Made by a program: the position numbers and the translations under genes. A DNA stretch of 64,000 bases from an uncultured Saprospiraceae bacterium (GTDB lineage Bacteria > Bacteroidota > Bacteroidia > Chitinophagales > Saprospiraceae), in the NCBI GenBank assembly GCA_937959115.1, contig CALGAW010000007.1, forward strand, positions 62,001-126,000, in the 5' to 3' direction. A model generated the notes under the pieces. That model did no database searches. It saw only the letters and a program-made list of their open reading frames with translations, and was not told the origin of the DNA. Positions 49,127 to 58,448 of this stretch are shown in pieces. How positions within the stretch are numbered: the first letter of the stretch is position 1; each line of letters starts with the position of its first letter.

Positions 49127-50253
49127 ACAGTGTTGAGCAACTAAACAACGTACTCTCCTACATCAAAGAAACCTTTGTTGGCAAAGACAACATCGTCGAT
49201 TTACTAGGGATTTGTCTCGTGGCAAATGAGAATGCCTTTTTATTAGGCCCTCCAGGAACAGCAAAAAGTGCCATTGTACGCATGCTATCTTCTTGTATCA
49301 AGGATGGAAAGAACTTTGAATATCTGTTGACTCGATTTACAGAACCAAGTGAAATATTCGGACCATTTGACATTCGAAAACTGAAGGAAGGAGATCTAGT
49401 CACCAACGTAGAAGGAATGCTGCCTGAAGCTTCTATGGTATTCTTGGATGAAATCTTCAATGCCAACAGCGCAATTCTTAATAGTTTGCTGATGGCATTG
49501 AACGAGAAGGAATTCAGAAGAGGGAAACAAGTTATGAAGCTACCAGCCTTGACATTCGTTGGTGCTAGTAACTTGCTACCAGAAGAAGAGACACTAGAAG
49601 CTCTACTTGATCGATTTTTGATCCGAGTCAAATGTGATAACGTAGATCCTGAATTACTAGAGCAGGTGTTACTTGCAGGATGGAATCTGAATAAACGAAA
49701 CACTGCCGAGAAGCCACAGATCACCCCTAACACGATTAAGGAAATGCAGAAGGCATCGAAGTCAGTAGACCTCAGCCCCATTCAAAAAGAATATCTGAAC
49801 CTTGTCCACAGCATGCGGAATGCTGGGGTAAAAGTGTCAGACCGTCGAGCAGTAAAATTCCAGAACCTGGTCGCTTCAAGCGCCTACATTTCAGGGAGAG
49901 ACACCGCCATCATTTCAGATTTATGGGTACTGAAGTACACTTGGGATACAGAGGAGCAAATTGATATCCTTTCAGGAATGGTCAACACCATCATTGAAAA
50001 AGATTCAGAAGATAAGAAACATCCGCAAGCACAATTACAGCAAAAACCAGATGCCGAGCAATTGCTAAAAGAGATCGAAGGATTAGCAGCAAAGTGGAAT
50101 AACGAAGCAACCTCGATGGAAGAGCGAAATGTGATCAAAGATAAATTGAGATATGTGCAAGCCCGCAGTAAATGGGTGCAGCAGACAGAACACAAAGAAG
50201 TATTGCAAAAAAAAGTAGATGAACTATGGAAGTTGATGCTAGAAATGGTTTAG
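49123..50253 (+). CDS. MoxR-family AAA+ ATPase
   Basis: The 376-residue protein has the Walker A G-P-P-G-T-A-K-S (42-49), MoxR-type L-L-T-R-F-T-E-P-S-E-I-F-G-P, Walker B M-V-F-L-D-E-I (Asp109, Glu110), sensor 1 G-A-S-N, and the arginine-finger region L-L-D-R-F-L-I-R. The F-T-E-P-S-E motif and the L-L-M-A-L-N-E helix are those of the RavA/MoxR branch, whose hexamers remodel target proteins together with vWA-domain partners. The C-terminal about 75 residues are coiled-coil-like (K-W-N-N-E, R-S-K-W-V-Q-Q-T-E-H-K). It overlaps both neighbouring genes. This is the motor of the operon. Confidence 0.95.
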   Translation: MNSVEQLNNVLSYIKETFVGKDNIVDLLGICLVANENAFLLGPPGTAKSAIVRMLSSCIKDGKNFEYLLTRFTEPSEIFGPFDIRKLKEGDLVTNVEGMLPEASMVFLDEIFNANSAILNSLLMALNEKEFRRGKQVMKLPALTFVGASNLLPEEETLEALLDRFLIRVKCDNVDPELLEQVLLAGWNLNKRNTAEKPQITPNTIKEMQKASKSVDLSPIQKEYLNLVHSMRNAGVKVSDRRAVKFQNLVASSAYISGRDTAIISDLWVLKYTWDTEEQIDILSGMVNTIIEKDSEDKKHPQAQLQQKPDAEQLLKEIEGLAAKWNNEATSMEERNVIKDKLRYVQARSKWVQQTEHKEVLQKKVDELWKLMLEMV

Positions 50254-50990
50254 AATACTGGTTATCGATTGATCAAAGCCTACGAGACTCCTTGTTTAAC
50301 TTACGAACCTGGAACCACCTAAAAGTAGCAACAGAGAACGATCTTGTTTGGATTAGAGGATGCTCTCTAGCAGAAATAGAGTCGACTAAAGTGCTTAGTC
50401 TGCCTTCAGTTGAGCGGTATTATTTGAAGGAGGCGAAACTATATTTGTATGGATGTCGGCTACCTGCAAGAGTGGAACCTAGTTTGCTTTGGACACCGAT
50501 ACAAAGAGGATTAAAGCTGAACTTGCCCAAACAGAATTTCAACTACTTTGGCGTCAACCAAGCACATACAATTGAAATCATCCCCTCAGAGAAGGAGTAT
50601 GCAATTGATGCAACTATGGTTGACCTAAAGGCGTTGCAATCCTATGTTTACTCGGCACCAAGAATAAGACTTAAGCCGTTACATTGGACAATACTGAACA
50701 ACAAGGAGGCATTAATCGTTGGGACACCACTACTGCCATTACAAGGTGCAGACTATTATCGCATTGGCTGCTTTCTAATTTCAGGCGGATGGAAACTCAA
50801 GTTTGAGAACATGGTCAACTTATACGAAGCAGCAATGCCTGATCCGGCTAATTTCTGGTACTTGATCAAAACTGATAATAAAATTTCAAAACTAAACAAG
50901 GGAGATTTTTCTCCATTAAACAAAGGATCGGTGCAACAATCGCTGGCATCAATTAATGATATCTTAGAATTACTAGAACTGGATGAGTGA
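50226..50990 (+). CDS. bpX-type companion protein, third gene of MoxR operon
   Basis: The 254-residue protein starts 28 bases inside the end of the MoxR gene and itself overlaps the next gene by 8 bases. It has no signal or membrane segment. An N-terminal helical part (Y-W-L-S-I-D-Q-S-L-R-D-S-L, W-I-R-G-C-S) is followed by a beta-rich middle (L-W-T-P-I-Q-R-G-L-K-L-N-L-P, T-I-E-I-I-P-S-E). Close relatives are known only as a MoxR-vWA-beta-propeller ternary-system domain (bpX). Function is unknown; tight translational coupling suggests a fixed ratio to the ATPase and the vWA protein. Confidence 0.68.
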   Translation: MEVDARNGLEYWLSIDQSLRDSLFNLRTWNHLKVATENDLVWIRGCSLAEIESTKVLSLPSVERYYLKEAKLYLYGCRLPARVEPSLLWTPIQRGLKLNLPKQNFNYFGVNQAHTIEIIPSEKEYAIDATMVDLKALQSYVYSAPRIRLKPLHWTILNNKEALIVGTPLLPLQGADYYRIGCFLISGGWKLKFENMVNLYEAAMPDPANFWYLIKTDNKISKLNKGDFSPLNKGSVQQSLASINDILELLELDE

Positions 50991-53487
50991 AGTCGTTAAA
51001 TATCTACAATCCTACGAAGAGAACTTCTGGCATTATGAAGATGCAGGGAAAGTGATTGCAATACCGAATGGAAAAACCATTGGGTATAGCAAACTCATTT
51101 TGTCTGAAATCATTCCTCTCCTAGCTCCGCAGGGATTACCTAGATTCGGGTCCTTGCTCCTTGCGATGATTGCGACTAATCCACATGGGGAAAAGACGCT
51201 AGACCATGTTCTTGAGATCTTAAATATTGAATCAAAATCCTTACTAGATGTCTTAGAAGCGAATGCCGAAAATAGCGGTGAGTATGATGAAGGAATTCGG
51301 TTTGCAAAACTATTGACAAAACTACCGAAACAGTATAAGAAAGGTAATTTACGAATAGAATTGCTTAGAGGAATCTTTCAAAACAGTCATAATTCAACGG
51401 GAAAGATAAGATCTGAGTTGATTCAACTCGAGTTGGAAAAGAATCATGACATTCATCACTATCCAACAATCCTAACAAAAAAGTTATTGCCAAGTAAATC
51501 TCCTTACTACGACTTTAAAACGCTTGGATTGATTGGTAGAGAACTGAGAAGTGTTCAAGCAATCATAACAAGATTGAGCAATCTACCTGCATTTGAAGAA
51601 GTATTTGAAACCCTTGACTTTGAAAAGCAACAGGATTCTTCTAATGAAGATGGGCTGATTGAAAATTTGATCAAGGATCAAAGTACCTTTCATGTCGGAT
51701 CCTTAGTATCGAGATTAATGAGCGGGTTGAATATTCCATTTCACTCAAGTCTTCCTAGTGCACAGCCTTTAGGCGGAGTTGCTGATATCACGAATAAAGG
51801 GAATTTTGATAAGCTGCTCATTTCCGAATTTGCTTTTGATGATGTGATCCTAATGTCTCGATTGGCCAATAACGAATCATTGTATAAGCATCGGGAAGTG
51901 CCACCCTCTGATAATGAGTACAACCGTGTTGTTTTGATTGATATCACCCTTAAAAACTGGGGTGCGGTTCGGACGATCTCTTTTGCCTCTATGTTAGCCA
52001 TTACGCAGCACCCAAAGAGTACGAATCCTTGTCGGGTATTCCTAATCGGTAAATCTTACCTGGAAATTCCTTTTGAAACGACTAGTGATATTGCTGAAGC
52101 AATGCTTGTGATGGATAGCTCCTTGGACCCAGGAGTTGGTTTAATGAAGCTGTTTACAGAAGAGCAGATAGAAGTAAGCGAGATCTTCTTTATCGGCAAT
52201 CAGGAAGCTCTAAATCAGCCGACCATGCAATTGTTCAGTGCCGAGTACGGTAAGCGGATTGATCATTGGATTCACCCAACAGCAGAAGGTGCGATCACAG
52301 TGTACAAAAATCCGAAGCGAGGGAAGCGTTTTATCCAAGAACTTAAAGTGCCATTGGACGAGGCTTGGAAAAATTCAAGTCGGCCTCCTAGAGAGCGTAA
52401 CACAGAGCATGTCTACCCTATTTTGTTTCCGAATGGGAATAAGAGAAATTCAATCTGGTGTGGAAAAGATTTTAGTTATGTTTCAACTAAATCAAGAGCG
52501 CTGTTTCGATATTATGGATCTAAAGGGGTGAATCTTCACTCTGGGTTGGAAATGATCGACTCAAACTTCCCTAATACGCACCTGCTAAAAGCTGTGATGA
52601 CACATGATGATTTGTCAGTGACATTGCTTGTTGCCGAACCGGGTAAAATGTATTCTTTAATCTGGCTGGATACTGGAAAGAAAGTACCTATAGAAAGTGA
52701 GTTTAAAATGGATAATTATTGGAATTATTTTGTGAAGAACGGTTGTTTCATCGGAGGAGCCCCACTCTTTTCTTATGTAATTCGTCTGGACGGTTCAGTA
52801 TCTAAAAAGAAATCTGGGATTAATGTAAAGAACCGTAATCCTCCAATTTCGTATGAGAAACAGATCTATCGAAACCTTAAGCAGGTGGTCATCTCTCAAA
52901 ATGGAAGGCTGCGTTTTGGAAAGCATGAACTCTCTTGTCTCAATGGATATTTTAGAATTCAAATGTCAACAGATACACCAAACTCTAGTAAAATTACAGC
53001 TAATTCTTCGTCACCAGAGCTGTTCACTTTTAACGATGGAAGTTATATACAGCACAATCGAAATGGGATGTTGACCTTGGTTTCTTCAAACAATGAGCTT
53101 CCTAAGATTTTTATTCCTTGTGTTTTGAATAGTGCGCTTGGTGTGGCTACAGATTCTATCTTTTCGGGAGAGCGGTATTACAGAATAGAACCGAGAGAAG
53201 AATTGGTATTTACCGAGGCACGATTCACATCAAAAGAAACGGTACAGCTAACCATGGAGTTGCTGAATATAAATTTGTATGAAGATAAATTTAGTCTTTC
53301 AACTAATGGAGTTGTCTCAGCGGATAATTCGAACAAACTTTATAGTCTAAAGAAAAAACTAGCGAATATTGATGTAGAATCTACTATTAGAAGTAGAGGC
53401 TTAACGCAAGTAACAATGGCGCCTAGCGAGTTTTATCAAAAATATATACAAGCATTTATTGACCAAATTCTTTCTCATGGAAATTAA
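50983..53487 (+). CDS. vWA-like / beta-propeller protein of MoxR operon
   Basis: The 834-residue protein has no signal peptide. Residues 1-240 are helical. A vWA-like domain follows, with V-V-L-I-D-I-T-L-K-N-W-G at 316-327 in place of the usual D-x-S-x-S: Asp320 is kept, but the Ser positions are Thr322 and Lys324, so metal binding may be weak or lost. Residues about 480-770 show repeated strands with W or Y and Asp/Gly turns (for example V-T-L-L-V-A-E-P-G-K-M-Y-S-L-I-W-L-D), as in beta-propellers. The C-terminal about 60 residues are helical. With the MoxR ATPase this forms the core of the predicted ternary system. Confidence 0.75.
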   Translation: MSEVVKYLQSYEENFWHYEDAGKVIAIPNGKTIGYSKLILSEIIPLLAPQGLPRFGSLLLAMIATNPHGEKTLDHVLEILNIESKSLLDVLEANAENSGEYDEGIRFAKLLTKLPKQYKKGNLRIELLRGIFQNSHNSTGKIRSELIQLELEKNHDIHHYPTILTKKLLPSKSPYYDFKTLGLIGRELRSVQAIITRLSNLPAFEEVFETLDFEKQQDSSNEDGLIENLIKDQSTFHVGSLVSRLMSGLNIPFHSSLPSAQPLGGVADITNKGNFDKLLISEFAFDDVILMSRLANNESLYKHREVPPSDNEYNRVVLIDITLKNWGAVRTISFASMLAITQHPKSTNPCRVFLIGKSYLEIPFETTSDIAEAMLVMDSSLDPGVGLMKLFTEEQIEVSEIFFIGNQEALNQPTMQLFSAEYGKRIDHWIHPTAEGAITVYKNPKRGKRFIQELKVPLDEAWKNSSRPPRERNTEHVYPILFPNGNKRNSIWCGKDFSYVSTKSRALFRYYGSKGVNLHSGLEMIDSNFPNTHLLKAVMTHDDLSVTLLVAEPGKMYSLIWLDTGKKVPIESEFKMDNYWNYFVKNGCFIGGAPLFSYVIRLDGSVSKKKSGINVKNRNPPISYEKQIYRNLKQVVISQNGRLRFGKHELSCLNGYFRIQMSTDTPNSSKITANSSSPELFTFNDGSYIQHNRNGMLTLVSSNNELPKIFIPCVLNSALGVATDSIFSGERYYRIEPREELVFTEARFTSKETVQLTMELLNINLYEDKFSLSTNGVVSADNSNKLYSLKKKLANIDVESTIRSRGLTQVTMAPSEFYQKYIQAFIDQILSHGN

Positions 53488-55192
53488 ACTGAAAAGCGTA
53501 TCAAATGAACGCTATCCACTTTGCGGTTTCTTCATTGAAGGACCAGATCTAGAGTCTTGGTTGACGATATTAAATGACATGGGGCTCAATCCTTCTGCCC
53601 TAGAACTGTATGCCTTGCCTTCTAGTGTTCCCAATGTTATTTGGGGCTGTTTAGTCCTCACGAATGTCAATAATCTTCCAGAAACGCTTGGGCGCTTCAT
53701 CGGTGCGCATCATATTTCGAACAAACTTATTATTCCTGAGAGAACTGCCATTGGTCCTACCTTGACGACTTATGACTTTGAGCATCTTTTGGGGGCGGAT
53801 CGGTATGTCTTCCACATGGATTTTGGTTTGTTTAAACTAGAGGAACCAATTTCTTTAAGCGGTCATATCCTTGTTGAGGACTTCTCTACAGCACATACAA
53901 CGAAACCAATTCCTTATACAGCAGTTGATCCGCTAGTAAACTCATTTAGAATAGAGGCAACACCAATTGAGGAGTTAAAGGCAGAAATGGAAGCGCGCCC
54001 AAAACGGGAAAAGCTGGAAAACAAACCGCTAAACTTTAGAGAGAAGGCGAGGCTAAAGCTATATGAACAGTTTCTAAAAGTAGAGGAAGGAGAAGATGGG
54101 AAAGCCGTTTTAGAAAAGACAACCGAATCTGCCTTGGACAAACTAGCAAAATTCCTAGGTTTGGATGGTCCGGACGTCAAAGATAACTTAATGAATGATT
54201 TTGAGCAGCTGAGTGACCGCAATAAAAAAGAGGTCGACAAGTTGATGGATCTGCTTGAAAAAAATCCTGAAGACGCCTTACGCTATGCGATCCCATTAGA
54301 TGAGCATGGTTATTCAAGAGGAGAACGTTCTGCAGATTTCAAGATGCAGGATAGAGGACTCGATTTTTCCTTGTTTGGTAAATTGACAGGCGGAGGCGGT
54401 GGTACCGTTGACCTTGGAGACGAGTATTTTAGATTGCAACAGCAATACCGACGATCAGCAGAAGCCTTGGAAGAAAAAGGTGATTATGAGAAGGCTGCCT
54501 TCGTGTATTTAAAATTACTAAAAGAGTACTTTAACGCTGCCGAGACGTTGCGCAGAGGTCGAATGTACGAGAAGGCTGCTTACGTGTATACTAAGTATCT
54601 AAACAATGAGATAAAAGCCGCTGAATGCTATGAACAAGGGTTGATTTATGATAAAGCGATTGCCCTGTACAAGAAGCATAATAACTTAGAAAAAGTGGGC
54701 GATCTTTATGCCATTCAAGGAAAACAACAATTGGCGAATACGACTTATCAGCAGGTGGTGGATGGGTTTTTAAACCAATCGAAGTATTTAAAAGCGTCTT
54801 TGCTCTGCAGAAATAAGCTAATGGACATGAATCAAACCCAAGAGATTCTACTAAATGGTTGGAAAAATCGTAGTGATGCTCGCTCCTGTCTTTCAATGTA
54901 TTTTTCGAATATCACTGATGCAGATGAGGCTTGGGAACAGGTTAATTTTATCCAACGTCACCACTTAAATCCGCAAAACGATGTAGCCTTTTTACACGTG
55001 ATAAAACAGGAATTTAAGGCCAGGTCAAGTCACACCGAAAAGCTAAGAGATCTAGGCTATTCTATGATTTCTAAATTGCTTGAACGAGGTGCCATTTCCA
55101 GTGATGAGTTGCTCGCTTTTAGTAAAAAGGATAAGCGATTGGTTGCAGATACAATGCGTTATACCATCAATAAAAATAAGCGGATGAAGTAA
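53477..55192 (+). CDS. TPR-containing bpX-type protein, last gene of MoxR operon
   Basis: The 571-residue form starting at the ATG 53477 overlaps the previous stop by 11 bases; a TTG at 53459 adds six residues and is less likely. Residues 1-170 form an unrecognised beta-rich domain; 170-300 are charged and helical. A G-G-G-G-G linker near 305 leads to TPR-like repeats (about 315-450: Y-R-R-S-A-E-A-L-E-E-K-G-D-Y-E-K-A-A, then N-A-A-E-T-L-R-R-G-R-M-Y-E-K-A-A, then I-K-A-A-E-C-Y-E-Q-G-L-I-Y-D-K-A split by short turns). The C-terminal part is helical and basic. TPRs suggest binding of a target or partner, perhaps feeding it to the MoxR ATPase. Confidence 0.8.
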   Translation: MEIKLKSVSNERYPLCGFFIEGPDLESWLTILNDMGLNPSALELYALPSSVPNVIWGCLVLTNVNNLPETLGRFIGAHHISNKLIIPERTAIGPTLTTYDFEHLLGADRYVFHMDFGLFKLEEPISLSGHILVEDFSTAHTTKPIPYTAVDPLVNSFRIEATPIEELKAEMEARPKREKLENKPLNFREKARLKLYEQFLKVEEGEDGKAVLEKTTESALDKLAKFLGLDGPDVKDNLMNDFEQLSDRNKKEVDKLMDLLEKNPEDALRYAIPLDEHGYSRGERSADFKMQDRGLDFSLFGKLTGGGGGTVDLGDEYFRLQQQYRRSAEALEEKGDYEKAAFVYLKLLKEYFNAAETLRRGRMYEKAAYVYTKYLNNEIKAAECYEQGLIYDKAIALYKKHNNLEKVGDLYAIQGKQQLANTTYQQVVDGFLNQSKYLKASLLCRNKLMDMNQTQEILLNGWKNRSDARSCLSMYFSNITDADEAWEQVNFIQRHHLNPQNDVAFLHVIKQEFKARSSHTEKLRDLGYSMISKLLERGAISSDELLAFSKKDKRLVADTMRYTINKNKRMK

Positions 55193-55289
55193 GGTTTAAT
55201 GATCCTGTTTGATCGTTAAGATTAGAGGTTAGAAAACAGGGAAAGGGTTGATTGGATTGTGTGTTAAAAATAAAACATTATTTATTTAT

Positions 55290-56408
55290 TTACATCGCCA
55301 TCTCGCGAAACTTGATACCCAGTGTTTTTTGAGCATCCATTATTTTTTGCATTTCACCTGGGATGATTAATGCGATGGATTGTCCGGTTTTGCCTGCTCT
55401 GGCTGTGCGGCCGCTTCTGTGCGTATAATAATCTAGGTGATCTGGCAATTGATGATGTATGACAAATTGGAGATTATTGACATCGATGCCTCTTGCCGAA
55501 ACGTCTGTTGATACTAGGACTTGCAGGCGTTCTTTTTTGAAGGCGCGCATGACTTTATCCCGTTCCTTTTGGCGCATGTCTCCTTCTAGAGCATCAACGG
55601 AAAACCCCTTATTTTGTAGTTGTTGGGTTAGTGTTTTTGTTCCGGCTTTGGTTCTACAAAAGATGATCCCGCGCTCGTTTTTTCTTCGACTAAGAATCCG
55701 AATGATTAGATCTGTTTTATTGTGAATTTTGGTATTGATAAAATGATGCGAAATGTTTGCATTGACTAAAGCGTTCTTGTTGACTGCAATTCTAATGGAA
55801 TCTTCTGACATGTATGTCTCTACAATCTTTTTGATTTCTCCAGGCATAGTAGCCGAAAACAACCAAGTATTTCGAGTCGCGGTATTGTATTTTAAAATTT
55901 TGTTTAGATCTTCTTTAAACCCCATGCTCAACATTTCATCTGCTTCATCTAGTACCAGTGTTTTGACATTGGTGATGTCTACGGCCTTGCGCTCAATTAG
56001 GTCGAGTAAGCGACCTGGGGTAGCGACTACGATGTGTGTTGGTCTTGTTAAAGATCTAATTTGTCGTTCTATTTTCTCTCCGCCGTATACGCCTTCTACA
56101 AAAATCTTTTCCTCAATGTACTTCGTAAATTTGAAGAGCTGTTTTTTTATCTGTTGAACAAGTTCTCGTGTTGGCGCAATGATCAGTCCCTGTACTTCTG
56201 GTTTGCTGGAATCTATCGTGTTTAGCATCGGTAATCCGAAGGCGGCTGTTTTTCCTGTTCCTGTTTGCGCTAGGCCAATTAAATCGGTCTTATTTCCTAG
56301 GAGTGTTGGGATAACTGCTGATTGAATTTCAGTTGGATGTACAATATTGAGTTCTTTCAATGCTTTGATGTATCCTTTACTTATTCCTAGTTCTGAAAAT
56401 GTTGTCAT
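55290..56408 (-). CDS. DEAD-box RNA helicase
   Basis: The 372-residue protein has the DEAD-box motif set: F-S-E-L-G-I-S and the Q motif near the start, motif I A-Q-T-G-T-G-K-T, P-T-R-E-L, T-P-G-R, D-E-A-D, S-A-T, and in the second domain R-G-I-D and H-R-S-G-R-T-A-R-A-G. It is the minimal two-domain form, without the C-terminal extensions of RhlE, CsdA or DbpA. It unwinds short RNA duplexes in the cytoplasm, for ribosome assembly or mRNA decay. A perfect -7 box lies 18 bases upstream of its ATG. It is convergent with the MoxR operon. Confidence 0.95.
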   Translation of the reverse strand: MTTFSELGISKGYIKALKELNIVHPTEIQSAVIPTLLGNKTDLIGLAQTGTGKTAAFGLPMLNTIDSSKPEVQGLIIAPTRELVQQIKKQLFKFTKYIEEKIFVEGVYGGEKIERQIRSLTRPTHIVVATPGRLLDLIERKAVDITNVKTLVLDEADEMLSMGFKEDLNKILKYNTATRNTWLFSATMPGEIKKIVETYMSEDSIRIAVNKNALVNANISHHFINTKIHNKTDLIIRILSRRKNERGIIFCRTKAGTKTLTQQLQNKGFSVDALEGDMRQKERDKVMRAFKKERLQVLVSTDVSARGIDVNNLQFVIHHQLPDHLDYYTHRSGRTARAGKTGQSIALIIPGEMQKIMDAQKTLGIKFREMAM

Positions 56409-56425
56409 AATCTACTTTTGTGGCA

Positions 56426-56433
56426 CAAAGGTA
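56426..56433 (-). promoter_or_regulatory. Promoter -7 element (TACCTTTG) of the DEAD-box gene
   Basis: Perfect TAnnTTTG on the minus strand, ending 17 bases before the ATG at 56408; short leader of about 10 bases. Confidence 0.55.
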
Positions 56434-56542
56434 ATTTGTCCATTCGACAATTAATGGATTTAATGATGAATTTATAATAATAGTCAAAAACGGTTACAGA
56501 TTGAACGCTTGATTGGATATGCAAATTCACCTTGAGTAACGT

Positions 56543-57508
56543 TTATCTAATGTGCTTATCCGACTTGTTTTTTTCACAGACCCATATTCTTCTTTCAAAA
56601 TTTGTCTTCCCTCTTTTGCGAACGCTACAATTATCTGAAATGTTGAATCCCGTGTTTTGAATTTGGGTTGTAATATCTGTTGTAGATACGATCACGAGTC
56701 GATTGGTGATCTGGGCTGTTGACTCAATGATATGAGCGACATCTTGTTCAGTTGCTCTGCTCAATAAATTGTAGGGTAAGTCGATGATAGCAGCATCATA
56801 TTTTCTATTTATGTCTTTAATGTCGGTGCAATATACGGTTGCTGAATAGTTAAAGTGAGCAAGATTTTTTCGGGATTTATTACAGACTTTCCAGTTGATA
56901 TCACATCCTTCGATCTTGTTTCCTGCAAAACAGGCTTCTAAAAGGATGGTTCCTACGCCACAACAGGCGTCTAATAGCATTTTTTCTTTGCTTCCTTGTG
57001 CTGCTATATTAACAAGTGCTTTCGCGATATTCATACCGATGGAATTACTATAAGACCATGGTTTTTGCTTGTGTTTATTCCAATTAAAATTGTTTTTGAT
57101 TGTTTTACCGAAACACCAAACGCCTTTGTAACAGCATAACGCATACATTACTGTTGGGCTATGGTAATCTGGATTGCCTTCGATGCAATAACCAATGTCT
57201 TTTAACTTTTCAAGGCGGTTGGGGTATTCGGTTGAATCTCCTTCGAAAACGAAGTATTCTACCTTGAAGCCTTCCATCTGGATATTCTCTTTTTTGACCT
57301 TCTTAATCAGTGTTGTGTAATCCTCGGAGGCGGAACTAATATCGATTCTCTTCTTGATGAATGCACTGCTAGATGGTTCTACTTTTATATCAGAGATTAG
57401 TAGTTTATCCTTTTCTTTCTGGTTAAAAATAGCATTCGATTCTAACTTGCACAATTCGTCTTCAAAAACCTCATAACCAAAGATATACAAATGCTTCTTT
57501 GTGCTCAT
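56543..57508 (-). CDS. TRM11/UPF0020-like RNA methyltransferase
   Basis: The 321-residue form starts at the ATG 57508 with S-T-K-K-H-L-Y-I-F-G-Y-E. An N-terminal THUMP-like region is followed by a class I methyltransferase domain: M-L-L-D-A-C-C-G-V-G-T-I-L-L-E-A (SAM site), G-C-D-I-N, and A-A-I-I-D-L-P-Y-N with D-L-P-Y in place of D-P-P-Y. These match the UPF0020/TRM11 family that makes N2-methylguanosine in tRNA or rRNA. A longer frame runs upstream to 57571 but lacks family features there. The exact target is unknown. Confidence 0.85.
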   Translation of the reverse strand: MSTKKHLYIFGYEVFEDELCKLESNAIFNQKEKDKLLISDIKVEPSSSAFIKKRIDISSASEDYTTLIKKVKKENIQMEGFKVEYFVFEGDSTEYPNRLEKLKDIGYCIEGNPDYHSPTVMYALCCYKGVWCFGKTIKNNFNWNKHKQKPWSYSNSIGMNIAKALVNIAAQGSKEKMLLDACCGVGTILLEACFAGNKIEGCDINWKVCNKSRKNLAHFNYSATVYCTDIKDINRKYDAAIIDLPYNLLSRATEQDVAHIIESTAQITNRLVIVSTTDITTQIQNTGFNISDNCSVRKRGKTNFERRIWVCEKNKSDKHIR

Positions 57509-57613
57509 TAAATTTGTCCTTACTATTTCGCTTTCCGCGTTAATAAAATGAAGATAGTTAAATACTATCAAATAAGGACATTAATAATTGATCATTAACC
57601 AATACCAATTACT

Positions 57614-58099
57614 TTATTGCACCTCTACGTCATCAAATACATCAATGATCACATCTTGCTCAGCGGCAGTTAAATTAGTTACAGACATGGTAAGTGAGTT
57701 ATATGCCCAAGGAGAAGCAATCTTGTCGCTTTTTTTGTACAAATGAATGCTTGTTCTATTATCCTTAGCGTTTAGTGGTCTAACTATTTGTCTGTAATAT
57801 CCTTTGATGTCATCTTCAGTCACAACATAGTCTGTAGACGATAAATTTTCGGCAGGAGATGTATACCAACCGTAATCAAAAGAAAGTGAGATTGCATCAC
57901 CGTTTACGCGACCAACATAAGAGTCAATACCTTGCAACTCTTCGAGTACAAACGTGGTTTTAAAGTTAAACGTATACTCACCAATTTCTATAGTACTCGG
58001 ATCCGTTTTAACTTCTGGGATGCTTGGGTCATCGACTTTGTCACAGCTCAAAAATAGACTGACAAGCGTAACTAAGATGAAGGGTTTTAAAAATTTCAT
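57614..58099 (-). CDS. Small lipoprotein, unknown function
   Basis: The 161-residue protein has a lipoprotein signal with L-F-L-S-C (Cys19) followed by D-K-V-D-D, an acidic surface-export type signal. The mature part is beta-rich (I-E-I-G-E-Y-T-F-N-F, A-I-S-L-S-F-D-Y-G-W-Y, T-S-I-H-L-Y-K-K-S) and might be a single jelly-roll-like domain, but no family is recognised. It stands alone; a 349-base gap lies upstream. Confidence 0.68.
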   Translation of the reverse strand: MKFLKPFILVTLVSLFLSCDKVDDPSIPEVKTDPSTIEIGEYTFNFKTTFVLEELQGIDSYVGRVNGDAISLSFDYGWYTSPAENLSSTDYVVTEDDIKGYYRQIVRPLNAKDNRTSIHLYKKSDKIASPWAYNSLTMSVTNLTAAEQDVIIDVFDDVEVQ

Positions 58100-58448
58100 A
58101 TTGTATTTTTTAAGGTTGTAGAATTATTCTTAATTTAAGAAGATTTATCTATAAATGCAAAGTAGAAAATTTAAACGATCAGAACTTTGTTTTCATAAAT
58201 ACCTCTTAATAAATGATTATCTGAGCATTACCTTACTATTAAATCAAGTAACACTATCCTAATTAATCGCTTAATTTTATAAATAAACCTGAATTCGGTT
58301 TATCGAGCCTTCTTTCTAACAATGATCTAACTAGAAAGTAGTATTTAGCCTAACACTTAACGCCTTAAAAAGATTACACAAGAAATTTCAAATTTCACTA
58401 TTTTACCTTTGTTTAAGTAAGTTATTCTAACAAGAACAAGCGCCTATT
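58100..58448. other. 349-base gap without genes
   Basis: AT-rich. A + strand TACCTTTG box at 58404-58411 has no gene to serve on that strand. Nothing else recognised. Confidence 0.5.

Noticed and set aside
57509-57571. Upstream start for the TRM11-like methyltransferase
   Set aside because: The added 21 residues show no family similarity and the conserved start follows the ATG at 57508.
58404-58411. TACCTTTG promoter box on the + strand
   Set aside because: No + strand gene follows within 1.2 kb and no -33 box is present; chance match in AT-rich sequence.
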